IMG/VR virus record: IMGVR_UViG_3300042923_000569
Coordinates: 62,001-126,000 of that record
DNA: 64,000 nucleotides
Reading direction: 5' to 3' (one strand)
DNA from: a virus
The position numbers were made by a program, and so were the translations under genes. Numbering within the stretch: the stretch's first letter is position 1; every line of letters starts with the position of its first letter. This document shows, in pieces, positions 27,969 through 37,211 of the stretch. Below the pieces are notes generated by a model that was not told the origin of the DNA, searched no databases, and worked only from the letters and a program-made list of their open reading frames with translations.

Positions 27969-30272
27969 TTATACTAGTTTGATTTCGCCATCGACAACAT
28001 CAAAGTTTGCAACACCACCATTCTGTAGAGAACCAATTAAGATTTCTTTAGACAATGGTACGCGGATCTTATCATTGATGATACGTTTCATTGGACGTGC
28101 ACCCATTCCTGGAGTAACACCTTTCTTAGCCAATTCTTCTTTAGCTGCTGGTGATAGTAGTACTGTGACATTACGACCGTCAAGATCTGACTGAAGTTCT
28201 GCAATAAACTTATCAACAACACTTAGAATTACATCATGACCAAGTTCTTTGAACTTAATAACACTATCAATACGGTTCATAAACTCTGGTGGTAAATGCT
28301 GCTTAATTGCTGCATCCATACCATCATCGCCGCCTGAATTCATTCCCATAGACATTACTGAAGAATCACGTGCACCTAAGTTGGTTGTCATGATAATAGT
28401 AACATTATCGAAATATACAGTTTTACCGTGTGAACCAGTTAGTCGTCCTTCATCCATAACCTGTAGGAAAGTTAGAAGTACTTTACGGTTCGCCTTCTCA
28501 ATTTCATCAAGAAGTAGAATACAGTTCGGATGCTGTTCAACTTTGTCTAGTAGTGCACCATTACCTGAATCATGGCCTACATAGCCTGGTGGTGAACCGA
28601 TAAGTTTAGATACGTTATGCTCTTGAGCATATTCTGACATATCAAAGCGAATTAGTTCCTGACCCATTGAATCAGCAAGTGCTTTGGTAATTTCAGTTTT
28701 ACCTGTACCTGATGGACCTACAAACATAAATGCACCTTGAATAGTACTTTTACCGCGTAGACCTGCACGAGCAACCATTACGTTTTCAACCAATTTCTCA
28801 ACTGCTTGATCCTGACCAAATACACGGTTACGTAGATTATCGCCAAGTTCTAACATACGAGTACTTTCCGCACACGCAACTACTTCCAATGGTAAGTTTG
28901 CTACACGAGCAACTTCACTTACAATATCTTCACGTTCGATAACATCTGCTGGATTAGCTTTGTTACGGTTACGTGCACCAGCAGCATCTAGTAGATCGAT
29001 TGCTTTATCAGGGAAACGTTTATTCTGTAGATACTTACTTGATAGTTCTAGAATTGCATCAATTGCCGCAGCAGAGAATACAGTACTATGGAACTTCTCG
29101 TAGGTAGCTTTAATCCCGTTAACAATCAAACGAGTTTCATCTAAAGTAGGTTCTAGAATATCAACCTTCATGAAACGGCGTTGTAGTGCTGCGTCTTTTT
29201 CAATGTGTTTACGATATTCATCGTATGTAGTTGCACCGATAACACGGATTTCACCGCGAGACAATGCAGGCTTTAACATATTGCTCATGTCCAAAGAACC
29301 TGAACCAGATGCACCAGCACCCATAATTGTGTGAATTTCATCAATGAAAAGAATAACATTTTCACGTTCTTTCAATTCAGAAAGAAGACTATCAACACGT
29401 TCTTCGAACTCACCACGATACTTAGTACCGGCAGTGAATGCACCCATGTTTAGAGATAAGATCTCAACATCACGCATTTCTTCTGGAACTGTACCAGCAG
29501 CGATCATTTGTGCAAGACCATCTACGATTTGTGTTTTACCAACACCTGGCTCACCAACTAATGCAGCATTCTTTTTAGTTTTACGAGAAAGAATCTGTAC
29601 TAGATCTGCTAGTTCAACTTCGCGACCGATAAGAGGATCAAGTTTACCTTCTGAAGCAAGTTCAGTTAGGTTAGTAGTAAAGTTTTTAATAGAATTTTTT
29701 GATTCTACTTTTACATTCGTAGTTGAACCAGATGCAGAACGTTTAGAACTAATTTCTGTTTTTTCTGGTACTTCATCAGAAGTACTGCTACGCAAATCGA
29801 TATCGTAATCGATACTGTTAATGTAACTTTGTAGTTCACGTGCAACCGCAGTGCGACTTAGATCAAGTTCTTCTAGTGCAGCATCTAGTGCAGTGTTAGG
29901 GAATGATAAACATTCAAAAAGAATGAAATACGCTTGGATAGTGTAATCATTTTCTTTAAGTTGTTCAATTACTGACTTCTTTTGAAGTTCGAACATGATC
30001 TTACTTACCATTGATGATACTGGTGTTTTCTTATCAAGATCGACTTGTTCTTCCACTGAATACGGAAGTGCTGGTGAAGTAGATTTCTCCAGATAATCAG
30101 TAATGCGGTCTTTTAATTTTTTAGCACTGATATCGTTTTCGTTCAAGAACTCGATAATGCTTGGAATGTCAAGAGCAACAACAGTTAAATGATCAACAGA
30201 CAAAATGCTGTGACCTAAAGAACGTGCTAGTTGTTCACCCTTCTGGAAAAAATCGTCGAAACTGTAGCTCAT
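27969..30272 (-). CDS. ClpA-like AAA+ unfoldase
   Basis: A 767-residue protein, like E. coli ClpA (758 aa), with two AAA+ modules. Residues 1-150 are a divergent Clp N-domain. D1 has Walker A GEPGVGKT (240-247) and Walker B ILFIDEIH (307-314). D2 has GPSGTGKT (519-526), LLLDEIEKA (586-594), RFDMSEY and SPPGYVGH pore-loop region, and sensor 2 GARP (724-727). There is no ClpB-type coiled-coil middle domain, so ClpA is the right class. The loop that in ClpA carries the ClpP-docking IGL tripeptide (here about 637-650) reads [13 protein letters not shown], with no IGL/IGF. It may therefore work without ClpP as a remodelling factor for virion or host proteins. It has its own early-type promoter and interrupts the structural genes on the opposite strand. 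Confidence 0.9.
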   Translation of the reverse strand: MSYSFDDFFQKGEQLARSLGHSILSVDHLTVVALDIPSIIEFLNENDISAKKLKDRITDYLEKSTSPALPYSVEEQVDLDKKTPVSSMVSKIMFELQKKSVIEQLKENDYTIQAYFILFECLSFPNTALDAALEELDLSRTAVARELQSYINSIDYDIDLRSSTSDEVPEKTEISSKRSASGSTTNVKVESKNSIKNFTTNLTELASEGKLDPLIGREVELADLVQILSRKTKKNAALVGEPGVGKTQIVDGLAQMIAAGTVPEEMRDVEILSLNMGAFTAGTKYRGEFEERVDSLLSELKERENVILFIDEIHTIMGAGASGSGSLDMSNMLKPALSRGEIRVIGATTYDEYRKHIEKDAALQRRFMKVDILEPTLDETRLIVNGIKATYEKFHSTVFSAAAIDAILELSSKYLQNKRFPDKAIDLLDAAGARNRNKANPADVIEREDIVSEVARVANLPLEVVACAESTRMLELGDNLRNRVFGQDQAVEKLVENVMVARAGLRGKSTIQGAFMFVGPSGTGKTEITKALADSMGQELIRFDMSEYAQEHNVSKLIGSPPGYVGHDSGNGALLDKVEQHPNCILLLDEIEKANRKVLLTFLQVMDEGRLTGSHGKTVYFDNVTIIMTTNLGARDSSVMSMGMNSGGDDGMDAAIKQHLPPEFMNRIDSVIKFKELGHDVILSVVDKFIAELQSDLDGRNVTVLLSPAAKEELAKKGVTPGMGARPMKRIINDKIRVPLSKEILIGSLQNGGVANFDVVDGEIKLV

Positions 30273-30311
30273 CGTGCTCTCCTACGTTTTAATTTTATCT
30301 GTAACTAGTAT

Positions 30312-30339
30312 ATTATATCACAATTTTCTAACCCGTTCC
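30312..30339 (-). promoter_or_regulatory. Promoter of the ClpA-like gene (GGAACG-N16-TATAAT)
   Basis: Minus-strand GGAACG (30339-30334), 16 bp, then TGA-TATAAT (30317-30312). It is the weakest match of the five to the shared -35, with one mismatch. Confidence 0.7.
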
Positions 30340-30342
30340 AAA

Positions 30343-30350
30343 AATAAATA
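30343..30350 (+). promoter_or_regulatory. Late promoter (AATAAATA) of the neck-protein gene
   Basis: 31 bp before the ATG at 30381 and back-to-back with the ClpA-like promoter. Confidence 0.6.
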
Positions 30351-30380
30351 CAATATAGATTTCTTTTTGGAGATTAGAAA

Positions 30381-31859
30381 ATGACATATAGAATGTGGAA
30401 AAAAGGTCGTACCAACGATTATAAATTCATTGACAATGCTATTGGTGAACAATACAACATTGGTGGAGTTGATATGTGGTTATATACATATCAAGGACCA
30501 AAAGGCAATGAAGGAAGTACTGATGCTACATTACCAGACTTTAGTAAAGGTAACGGAACATCATCTAGTATTGGTGATCTTGTGTTTGGGGAAACTACCC
30601 AACGTTCCTACAATATTCAGGCAATAACATTACCTGTAGTTTATCAAGTGCAAGAAGCAACACCAGATTTAAAAATACCGGGTTTATTCTTTAACTTCGA
30701 CACTATGGACATTACTGTGCATTATAACACAATGATGCAGCGTGTTGGAAGGAAGATTATGCCAGGTGATGTATTAGAATTACCAAACTTACGCGACTTT
30801 GATGTTATTGGTCGTGATGTAGGTTTGAATCGTTTTTATGTAGTACAAGATGCATTCAGAACTTCTGAAGGTTACTCTGCTACGTGGCAACATCATATAT
30901 TTAAACTTAGAGTAAAACCTTTAACTGATTCTCCTGAGTTCGCAGAAATCACTGATCCAGATAACAATGCATTCCCTGATAATCCTAATGATCCAAACAA
31001 TGGAAATGGAAACTCACCGGGTAACAGTACTGGAAGTGCAGAACTTGATATCATGAATCAAATCATTCAGCAAGCAGATTCTGAAGTTCCATACATTCAC
31101 TGGACTAATGAACATATCTACAACGATATTTCTGACATTAGTGAGTTATCAAGATACATCATCAGTGGATACGAGTTTCCAGTTAATCCATCTAAGAACA
31201 TGTTTTTCATAAAAAACACTTTACCAGTACTTTATGAGAAAGATGCTGATTCTAACTGGATACTTGTTGATACTGCATATGGTTCTAAGTTGCCACGCAA
31301 AGCTGCTGATTTTTCATTCTTCTTTTTAGAAGATGCTGCTAGCGTTTCAGGATATTCACTTTACCAGTACTACTTAACTGATAAAAAGTGGTTAAGCTGT
31401 ATTCTTCCGTTCACCGATGAAAACATTGTACCAGAAGATGCTGAAGACTTCTACTGTTATTATCATAAACCTCAACTTTATCAGGTAGAAGATGATGGTG
31501 TAACATGGGTAATCCCACCAGATTCACATAGTAACGTTCCGTTCACAACTAAAGATATTGCTGCGAACCGTACTAACCATGATGACATTCGTTCAGCAAT
31601 ACCACCAACACAGACTAAAGATAACTCAGGTGACCAGTTTCCAAGTGATCCGGTTGATGGAGAATATTTCTATCGTACTGATTATGTTCCGCAGACACTA
31701 TGGCAATTCAGCTCAGAAAACTCTGCTTGGACACAATTCAACTATGGTGGTCGTTTACCTTGGACTGGACCTAATCAGGAACAATCTTCCTTCATTAATA
31801 GTCCTGACCGTGTATCGATTCAGGATGTGGTCAAGCCTAACATTGTGTACAGAAAATAA
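30381..31859 (+). CDS. Neck protein candidate (gp14 type)
   Basis: A 492-residue protein. Residues about 95-185 carry features I associate with the T4 gp14 neck family: FNFDTMDITVHYN, KIMPGDVLELPNLRDFDVIG, a FYVVQDAFRTSEGYS segment and LRVKPLTDSPEF. T4 gp14 has a comparable GDLIYFPM...FEI...FYQLG stretch. The next gene is clearly gp15-like, and in T4 genes 14 and 15 are adjacent, which supports the call. From about residue 195 there is an Asn/Pro/Gly-rich linker and then a C-terminal part (about 225-492) absent from T4 gp14. TTGGAG precedes the ATG. It would form the connector between head and tail. I am moderately confident. Confidence 0.5.
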   Translation: MTYRMWKKGRTNDYKFIDNAIGEQYNIGGVDMWLYTYQGPKGNEGSTDATLPDFSKGNGTSSSIGDLVFGETTQRSYNIQAITLPVVYQVQEATPDLKIPGLFFNFDTMDITVHYNTMMQRVGRKIMPGDVLELPNLRDFDVIGRDVGLNRFYVVQDAFRTSEGYSATWQHHIFKLRVKPLTDSPEFAEITDPDNNAFPDNPNDPNNGNGNSPGNSTGSAELDIMNQIIQQADSEVPYIHWTNEHIYNDISDISELSRYIISGYEFPVNPSKNMFFIKNTLPVLYEKDADSNWILVDTAYGSKLPRKAADFSFFFLEDAASVSGYSLYQYYLTDKKWLSCILPFTDENIVPEDAEDFYCYYHKPQLYQVEDDGVTWVIPPDSHSNVPFTTKDIAANRTNHDDIRSAIPPTQTKDNSGDQFPSDPVDGEYFYRTDYVPQTLWQFSSENSAWTQFNYGGRLPWTGPNQEQSSFINSPDRVSIQDVVKPNIVYRK

Positions 31860-31868
31860 GGAACACAA

Positions 31869-33206
31869 ATGAAATTAAATTATTACTACGACGGACAGTT
31901 CCGTCGGTTATTAAAACATCTTATCAGAGTTTTTGGGGAATTTCAAGTAAAAAATGGTGTTGACGACACAGGAAACCAGAAATATAAAGTTGTTCCTGCT
32001 CGGTACGCTGATATATCAAGAATGGCAGCATATATCATTTCGGGTGGTTCCGAAAACGTTCTACCGTCAACACCACTTATAACTATCAATGTACAGTCTT
32101 TGAAAATGGACCGTCAGGGCATTCGTTCACCAGCTTCACATACGATGGTTATGGGTACTAACAAGTCTCCAGCACCAAACGAATATACTAAAGAGTTAGA
32201 TAAACAATATCAAGTTACAAGATACAATCCGACACCTTGGATTCTAACATTTAATGTCAATATATGGGCTACGAATTTAACGAACAAGATGGAACTTTTT
32301 GAACAAATTGCAACATTATTCAATCCATCAATTCAGCTACAACTAACAGAAAATCCTATGGATTGGACAGGAGTTGTTGATATCGAGTTGAAAGACTGCC
32401 AGTTCAGTACTCGTGGATTCCCACAAGGTACTGATACAGATTTAGACATCATGGTACTAACTTTTGAGTGTCCAATTTGGCTAAGCTTACCAGCTAATGT
32501 TAAACAAGCAAAACTAATACAACAGATTGTAACAAATATCAATACTGCAAAGGATGAATTAGAAATAGACTTACAGAATTACACTGATAATATTACTGAT
32601 GTTTACACACCAAAAAATATGTGCATCATGGTTAATAGAGTTGATGCTGAAAATTCTATAGAGACTTATGATGTTACTTTAGTAAGTTCAAGTTTAAATA
32701 CGTTATCGACAAATGGTAAAATATATTCATGGAACCGCTATCTAGATTATCTAGATCCTGGATTTGAAGATAAGGAATTATATCTTAAGTTTCAGCAGGG
32801 GATTGAAGAAGTAAATCCGATAAGAGGTGATGTTATAGTAAGACCAACTGATGAACATCCTAATAAGATGACAGTTCAGGTTGATACTTCACTATACAAT
32901 GTATCGCATACTATCAAGGGATTTGTTTATGAAATAAATCAACTAAGTACTGCACTCCCAGAAGACCAGTTTGTTAACATTGCGGAACATAACATAATCT
33001 ACAAGGATACAGTTATTAAGCCAAATGATTTATTCAAGATAACTAATAATGGTGCAGATATCATCAATCCAAGTACTATTGATGGATATGTTTATAATGG
33101 TGATGATACACATTTCTATAGATATAATGATGTGTTTGGTTGGCACCAATCAGTACAGAATAAGTATCGACAAGGATACTGGAGAATTGCATTTAAGAAT
33201 GCATAA
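31869..33206 (+). CDS. 15: Tail sheath stabiliser and completion protein, gp15-like
   Basis: A 445-residue protein. The N-terminal half matches T4 gp15: NYYYDGQFRR at residues 4-13 (T4 YFYNSSFRR), a KVVPARYAD segment at 40-48, and RYNPTPWILTFNVNIW at 119-133 (T4 QYNPSPIKMIYELSIF). gp15 caps the finished tail and joins it to the head. The C-terminal 200 residues, beginning after a helical segment near 230-250, have no T4 counterpart. It follows the neck candidate by 9 bp with TAAGGA as ribosome binding site. Confidence 0.8.
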   Translation: MKLNYYYDGQFRRLLKHLIRVFGEFQVKNGVDDTGNQKYKVVPARYADISRMAAYIISGGSENVLPSTPLITINVQSLKMDRQGIRSPASHTMVMGTNKSPAPNEYTKELDKQYQVTRYNPTPWILTFNVNIWATNLTNKMELFEQIATLFNPSIQLQLTENPMDWTGVVDIELKDCQFSTRGFPQGTDTDLDIMVLTFECPIWLSLPANVKQAKLIQQIVTNINTAKDELEIDLQNYTDNITDVYTPKNMCIMVNRVDAENSIETYDVTLVSSSLNTLSTNGKIYSWNRYLDYLDPGFEDKELYLKFQQGIEEVNPIRGDVIVRPTDEHPNKMTVQVDTSLYNVSHTIKGFVYEINQLSTALPEDQFVNIAEHNIIYKDTVIKPNDLFKITNNGADIINPSTIDGYVYNGDDTHFYRYNDVFGWHQSVQNKYRQGYWRIAFKNA

Positions 33207-33215
33207 GGAATAACT

Positions 33216-33686
33216 ATGACTAACGAAGCAGTGGGAGCTATTTTTCTATCAGAGCGTACTGGACGTATGATGTTGAACTTACGTTCTGACACAGTGACGT
33301 ACCCTAATAATTGGGGCTTCGTTGGTGGTAAGATTGAAAATAGTGAATCCCCAATAGAAGCATTATATCGGGAAATATCAGAAGAATTGGGGGAGTCAAT
33401 ACCTCCAATTCAGGATATTATACCATTTGATGTTTTCTGTACTAAGAACGAAAAGTTCAGATATTACTCTTTTATTGTTGTAGTTCAGGATGAATTTATT
33501 CCTGATCTTAATGATGAAAGTGCAGGCTATTCCTGGGTTAAAATTGGAAATTGGCCTAAACCTCTCCATCCCGGAGCTAAAAGTACTTTATATAATAGTT
33601 CTATTGTAAATGACTTCAACTCACTTTGGGATTCAATAAAAAATGGCAGACCATTTAAAAACAGTCTGCCATTCAATATCTATTAA
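33216..33686 (+). CDS. Nudix hydrolase
   Basis: A 156-residue protein with a Nudix box at residues 38-60 fitting GX5EX7REUXEEXG: G38, E44, R52-E53, E56-E57, G59; the usual hydrophobic residue after the last Gly is Glu. Such enzymes hydrolyse nucleoside diphosphates linked to another moiety, for example ADP-ribose, NADH or RNA caps; the substrate cannot be told here. T4 encodes NudE of this class. It is cotranscribed behind the gp15-like gene, an odd place for a metabolic enzyme. Its last codons contain the hairpin that terminates the convergent minus-strand unit. Confidence 0.85.
   Translation: MTNEAVGAIFLSERTGRMMLNLRSDTVTYPNNWGFVGGKIENSESPIEALYREISEELGESIPPIQDIIPFDVFCTKNEKFRYYSFIVVVQDEFIPDLNDESAGYSWVKIGNWPKPLHPGAKSTLYNSSIVNDFNSLWDSIKNGRPFKNSLPFNIY
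33638..33673 (-). terminator. Terminator of the minus-strand tail-protein unit, inside the Nudix gene
   Basis: A ten-base-pair stem AATGGCAGAC/GTCTGCCATT followed on the minus strand by six T. It lies within the last 50 bases of the convergent Nudix coding sequence. Confidence 0.75.
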
Positions 33687-34796
33687 TTATACCCCTACTG
33701 GCGGTATACCTGTCAATGTAAGCAACGCTGACCATTGTGTTAGCGTTGTTTGTCCTGCATTCAAATCTGAAATAGAAGCATCAATTCTGAAACCTAAATG
33801 TTTAGAACTATTCAGTGCTGCTGTTACATATGTATTGTAATCAGCTTGAGTTGTTCCATTAGCACCGGGTAGAGTAATATCTGCACCATTAATAACAACT
33901 GAAACTGACCATGTTTGATCAATGCTATCAATCGTATCAACAATCTGTGTTAAAGAAGCTATTTTACGTGGGTCAGGAATCTGACTAGCAGTAGCTACAC
34001 CATTAGTAATAGTACCTGCATTATCAACATAAAACGAACCTTTAATAATCCAATCACTATAAACACTAGGGAACGGAATAATTTCACCTGACGTTGGATC
34101 TGTTGTTACAACACGCCCCATAATCTTTAATTCATAAAAATAGTTAGAACCAAATTGAAGAACACTCTCACCATTCTGGAAAGTAACCCAACCATCTGAG
34201 CTAGTAGTACTAGCACCACCTAAATTAAAGTAGGCAATTGTTTTAGTCGAAGTACTTTGACTGAAAGCAATATATTTCCTGCCAGTATCATAATTAATAT
34301 CTAATAGTGATTCATACTGTTTATTAACAGGGCGAGTGGTTTGAATTTCACGCCATTCTTTATTCTTCATCAGTACTTTCAATGAATCGCCATTGTTGGT
34401 TAATACCATACGACCCATGATAGATGTATCACCATCTGGTACAGTATTGAACAATGTTATCATTGGTACGCTAGCCCAATCTAATTCAGTAGCTGGATTA
34501 GTATTGTCTGGTTGACGTGCAGAATCAACTAATGATATTAGTAATTCACCAGTACCTGTAGTGTTCCTGTACCACAACTGACCCGGTACTGAACCATTTG
34601 GTTTAGTTTGACCAGCAAAGTTTTCAGCTAGCCATAATGCGTTTTCATTCCATGCCTGACCGTAACTTACTTTATCCCTACCGACTAAGTTAATCGGTAC
34701 TGGATTCGCTGCTGGCTGATTAGGGCCAAGAATTACGTTGTTTGGAATAGTAGCGTAGACTTTTCCGTTACTACGCTTGATTGTATATTGGATCAT
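33687..34796 (-). CDS. Tail or fibre structural protein (369 aa)
   Basis: The N-terminus has a motif common in tail and fibre proteins of marine and jumbo T4-like phages: PINLVGRDKVSYGQAWNENA, then LAENFAG and PGQLWYRN (residues about 33-77). The middle (about 90-190) is beta-rich. The C-terminus (about 235-369) contains TQIVDTIDSIDQTWSVSVV and ends in a hydrophobic beta segment. No enzymatic motif is visible. It is the last of three genes driven by a late promoter at 35956. It could be an adaptor or a short fibre; the exact role is unknown. Confidence 0.5.
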   Translation of the reverse strand: MIQYTIKRSNGKVYATIPNNVILGPNQPAANPVPINLVGRDKVSYGQAWNENALWLAENFAGQTKPNGSVPGQLWYRNTTGTGELLISLVDSARQPDNTNPATELDWASVPMITLFNTVPDGDTSIMGRMVLTNNGDSLKVLMKNKEWREIQTTRPVNKQYESLLDINYDTGRKYIAFSQSTSTKTIAYFNLGGASTTSSDGWVTFQNGESVLQFGSNYFYELKIMGRVVTTDPTSGEIIPFPSVYSDWIIKGSFYVDNAGTITNGVATASQIPDPRKIASLTQIVDTIDSIDQTWSVSVVINGADITLPGANGTTQADYNTYVTAALNSSKHLGFRIDASISDLNAGQTTLTQWSALLTLTGIPPVGV

Positions 34797-34806
34797 TTAG
34801 TTCCCC

Positions 34807-35415
34807 TTATTGTAGTTGAACGCGAACGGTGTATTTAATTTGAAGTACACGGTTTGCACTCTTTTCAACAGGGTGGAAAATGATATGTGACAACGGTAGA
34901 CCCGAATCACCATCTGTGTATAGACCTAATTCGTCAAATACATAGTTTCCTTCCATATCGGTAGTTGAACTTACGTTCTGGTCAGATGGTTCACCCAAAC
35001 TTAGGGTACATAAACAAACAATATCGGTATAAACCTGTCCTGGAATATGAACAGTACTGATGTTGTTGTATGCAGAATCTACACTAGCATTTACATTTGC
35101 ATTAATCTTTTTTGCATATGTTTCTGAGTATAGTCCACCAAATGAGCTAATTCGTGGTGATTTATAAGTTACACGACCAGTACTAAGCACAACAGTACCG
35201 CCATTACCAAAACGCATTTCCGAGATAGCACCTAAGCTAATACCTGAAGAGTTTTCAGATCCAGCTAATGCATAAGCAATTGCTTGACTCATATTTTCAG
35301 GATGGATTGCGTTAGACTTATCTACCACTACCGATACGTTTTCAGGATCAGTAATATCAGTGATTAGCACATGTCCTTTAACAAATAATCTAGGTAGTTC
35401 TATTTTGTTATTCAT
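34807..35415 (-). CDS. Tail-associated structural protein (202 aa)
   Basis: Unrecognised. It has an N-terminal short beta part (LFVKGHVLITDITDPENVSV), a helix AIAYALAGSENS, and a beta-rich C-terminus ending in VLQIKYTVRVQLQ. The FGNGGTVVLSTGRVTYKSPR region resembles small baseplate or fibre-adaptor proteins found beside fibres in T4-like phages. It lies between two other structural candidates, with an AAGGGA ribosome binding site. A virion role is inferred from the late promoter and neighbours. Confidence 0.4.
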   Translation of the reverse strand: MNNKIELPRLFVKGHVLITDITDPENVSVVVDKSNAIHPENMSQAIAYALAGSENSSGISLGAISEMRFGNGGTVVLSTGRVTYKSPRISSFGGLYSETYAKKINANVNASVDSAYNNISTVHIPGQVYTDIVCLCTLSLGEPSDQNVSSTTDMEGNYVFDELGLYTDGDSGLPLSHIIFHPVEKSANRVLQIKYTVRVQLQ

Positions 35416-35425
35416 TTCTAATCCC

Positions 35426-35923
35426 TTAGTAGTTAATCTGGATTTCTTCTAACTTACCAGCAAGTGTTTTTTGAAGTTCGGTAGGCTGAACACTAATGTA
35501 ATCCCTTTGAACACCAACACGCAAATAAGTAAAGTTACCGACTACATTCTCTGCAAACGTTCCAGTGACACCATGTAAGTAAATGGTCTTTTCGGAGTTT
35601 GGATTGAAAATAACTGTGTCAGTAAATTCCATGTAATATTTACAACTTTCTTGGAATTTGATTGGGAACCAATCTGCTTCCGTTGGATCGCTTGCTAATG
35701 TTGCTTGAACGTAAATTCGTCCAATAAAGTTGCGTAGTGTAAAAGCAAGGGTGTGTAATCCGGTAGTACTGCCATAATACCCGCCAGCAGCAAGCGGTAG
35801 TGAAACTTCATTCCAGTGATAATCATTGTTAGTAGTATACCACGAATCAGTATCTTGATAATCAAGGATTTCACCATCTTTACTTTTTCTTCTAAAAAGA
35901 AAATTTTTCGATCTCAAAGCCAT
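35426..35923 (-). CDS. Tail-associated structural protein (165 aa)
   Basis: Unrecognised, first gene of the late unit. It starts with a basic segment (residues 1-17: Arg, Lys and Phe rich), then a beta-sandwich-like sequence with WNEVSLPLAAGGYYGSTTG and LRNFIGRIYVQATL, a pattern seen in jelly-roll or carbohydrate-binding-like domains. GAGGAC precedes the ATG. Because it shares an operon with two tail-like proteins and lies next to the fibre region, a baseplate or fibre-attachment role is likely but unproved. Confidence 0.4.
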   Translation of the reverse strand: MALRSKNFLFRRKSKDGEILDYQDTDSWYTTNNDYHWNEVSLPLAAGGYYGSTTGLHTLAFTLRNFIGRIYVQATLASDPTEADWFPIKFQESCKYYMEFTDTVIFNPNSEKTIYLHGVTGTFAENVVGNFTYLRVGVQRDYISVQPTELQKTLAGKLEEIQINY

Positions 35924-35955
35924 TTCTTTCAGTCCTCAGTATTTGAACTTTTACT

Positions 35956-35963
35956 TATTTATA
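35956..35963 (-). promoter_or_regulatory. Late promoter (TATAAATA) of the minus-strand tail-protein unit
   Basis: Perfect consensus on the minus strand, 32 bp before the ATG at 35923. Confidence 0.75.
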
Positions 35964-35986
35964 GTACAGCGATTGTAAAAATACTG

Positions 35987-35994
35987 GATAAATA
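35987..35994 (+). promoter_or_regulatory. Late promoter (GATAAATA) of the collagen-like fibre gene
   Basis: 35 bp before the ATG at 36029, divergent from the late promoter at 35956. Confidence 0.65.
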
Positions 35995-36028
35995 TTGATA
36001 ATATGACATAACATAAAAGGAATGAACT

Positions 36029-37135
36029 ATGACAATTTCATTTAATAATGGGTCTTCATCTTCATGCAATTCTTGTAGTGGTATCCAGAGTCTAGTGATT
36101 AATAATGCAGGACACCTTATTGTAACGTATGATGATGGATTAATCCAAGATTTGGGATTGGTAGTTGGTGCTGATGGTACTAACTTTTATCCTAATGAAA
36201 TGGGTTTTGTTGTTCCAGACTCTACATTCGATTTGGATAAACCGTTGGGTTGGACTTATCTAAGTTTAGTACAACCAGTTTCTTTGTACTTTAAAACTAA
36301 TGCAGCAAATGAATCAACTGCAACCTGGGTAAGTGCACCATTCGGTCAAGGTCCAAAAGGTGATACAGGTGAACCATTTGAAATTGATTCACAGGGAACA
36401 ACCCTGCCTACAACCAATTTAACTGATAATTATACTTTCTATAATACCACTGACGGTAAGATTTACATTTATGACTTAGCAACTACAAGTTGGTCAAATT
36501 ACCAATTCAGAGGTGCTCAAGGTATTCAAGGTAAATTTATCATTGATTTCCAAGGTGAAGAATTCCCTGATATTACTAATTTAGATTCAGGTTATACATT
36601 TTATGAAACCGACACTGGTTATTTGTATTATGTAAAAGTAGATGCCAATGGTCAAAAATCATGGAGTCAGGGAATTTTATTCCGTGGTCCTAAAGGTGAA
36701 GAGGGTGAACCTGGTCTTAAAGGTGATCCGGGTAGAGACGCTAACAACATTTATGCAATCAAGAATGTAATTGATACATCTTATGAAAACGCATTACTTG
36801 TTATTGGAAAAGTACCAGCAGGTTATTTGGTAACGAGAATTGAAGTGACTATTCAGAATGCTTATTCGGCACCTGTAACTGATCTCGAAGTACGGTTTGG
36901 TGGAACTGCACAGTCCGAAATTGACGGTACTGTAATTGCACCATTTGATTACTTTGATATTAATACTCCACAAAAATACATTGTTGATGAAGTTAATCAT
37001 GAAATAAGTGATAAAGAAGAGATTCTTTCATGTATTTTCAACGAATCTGTTAACAATAGTCCAGTAGGTTTAATGACAATAATTTGCACCATTGCAAAAC
37101 AACTTGAAATAACACCAATATCAGATAATATTTAA
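36029..37135 (+). CDS. Collagen-like tail fibre protein
   Basis: A 368-residue protein with three short Gly-X-Y segments: GPKGDTGEP (about residue 109), GAQGIQGK (about 163) and GPKGEEGEPGLKGDPGRD (about 215-232). Between them are two copies of a beta-domain, each with a TFY(N/E)T motif, a TDG/DTG turn and a Tyr-rich strand, which look like an internal duplication. The N-terminus has SSSSCNSCSG, with two cysteines close together. Collagen-like triple helices often link domains in trimeric phage fibres. The C-terminal 130 residues may be the tip domain. Receptor-binding function is inferred. Confidence 0.65.
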   Translation: MTISFNNGSSSSCNSCSGIQSLVINNAGHLIVTYDDGLIQDLGLVVGADGTNFYPNEMGFVVPDSTFDLDKPLGWTYLSLVQPVSLYFKTNAANESTATWVSAPFGQGPKGDTGEPFEIDSQGTTLPTTNLTDNYTFYNTTDGKIYIYDLATTSWSNYQFRGAQGIQGKFIIDFQGEEFPDITNLDSGYTFYETDTGYLYYVKVDANGQKSWSQGILFRGPKGEEGEPGLKGDPGRDANNIYAIKNVIDTSYENALLVIGKVPAGYLVTRIEVTIQNAYSAPVTDLEVRFGGTAQSEIDGTVIAPFDYFDINTPQKYIVDEVNHEISDKEEILSCIFNESVNNSPVGLMTIICTIAKQLEITPISDNI

Positions 37136-37138
37136 CTT

Positions 37139-37164
37139 AAGGGAAGCTTATGCTTCCCTTTTTT
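37139..37164 (+). terminator. Terminator after the collagen-like fibre gene
   Basis: Stem AAGGGAAGC/GCTTCCCTT with a TTAT loop and a T run. Confidence 0.9.
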
Positions 37165-37172
37165 ATTACCTC

Positions 37173-37180
37173 AATAAATA
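37173..37180 (+). promoter_or_regulatory. Late promoter (AATAAATA)
   Basis: 32 bp before the ATG at 37212. Confidence 0.6.
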
Positions 37181-37211
37181 TATTAAACAAACATTCTAGG
37201 AGAACGTATCG

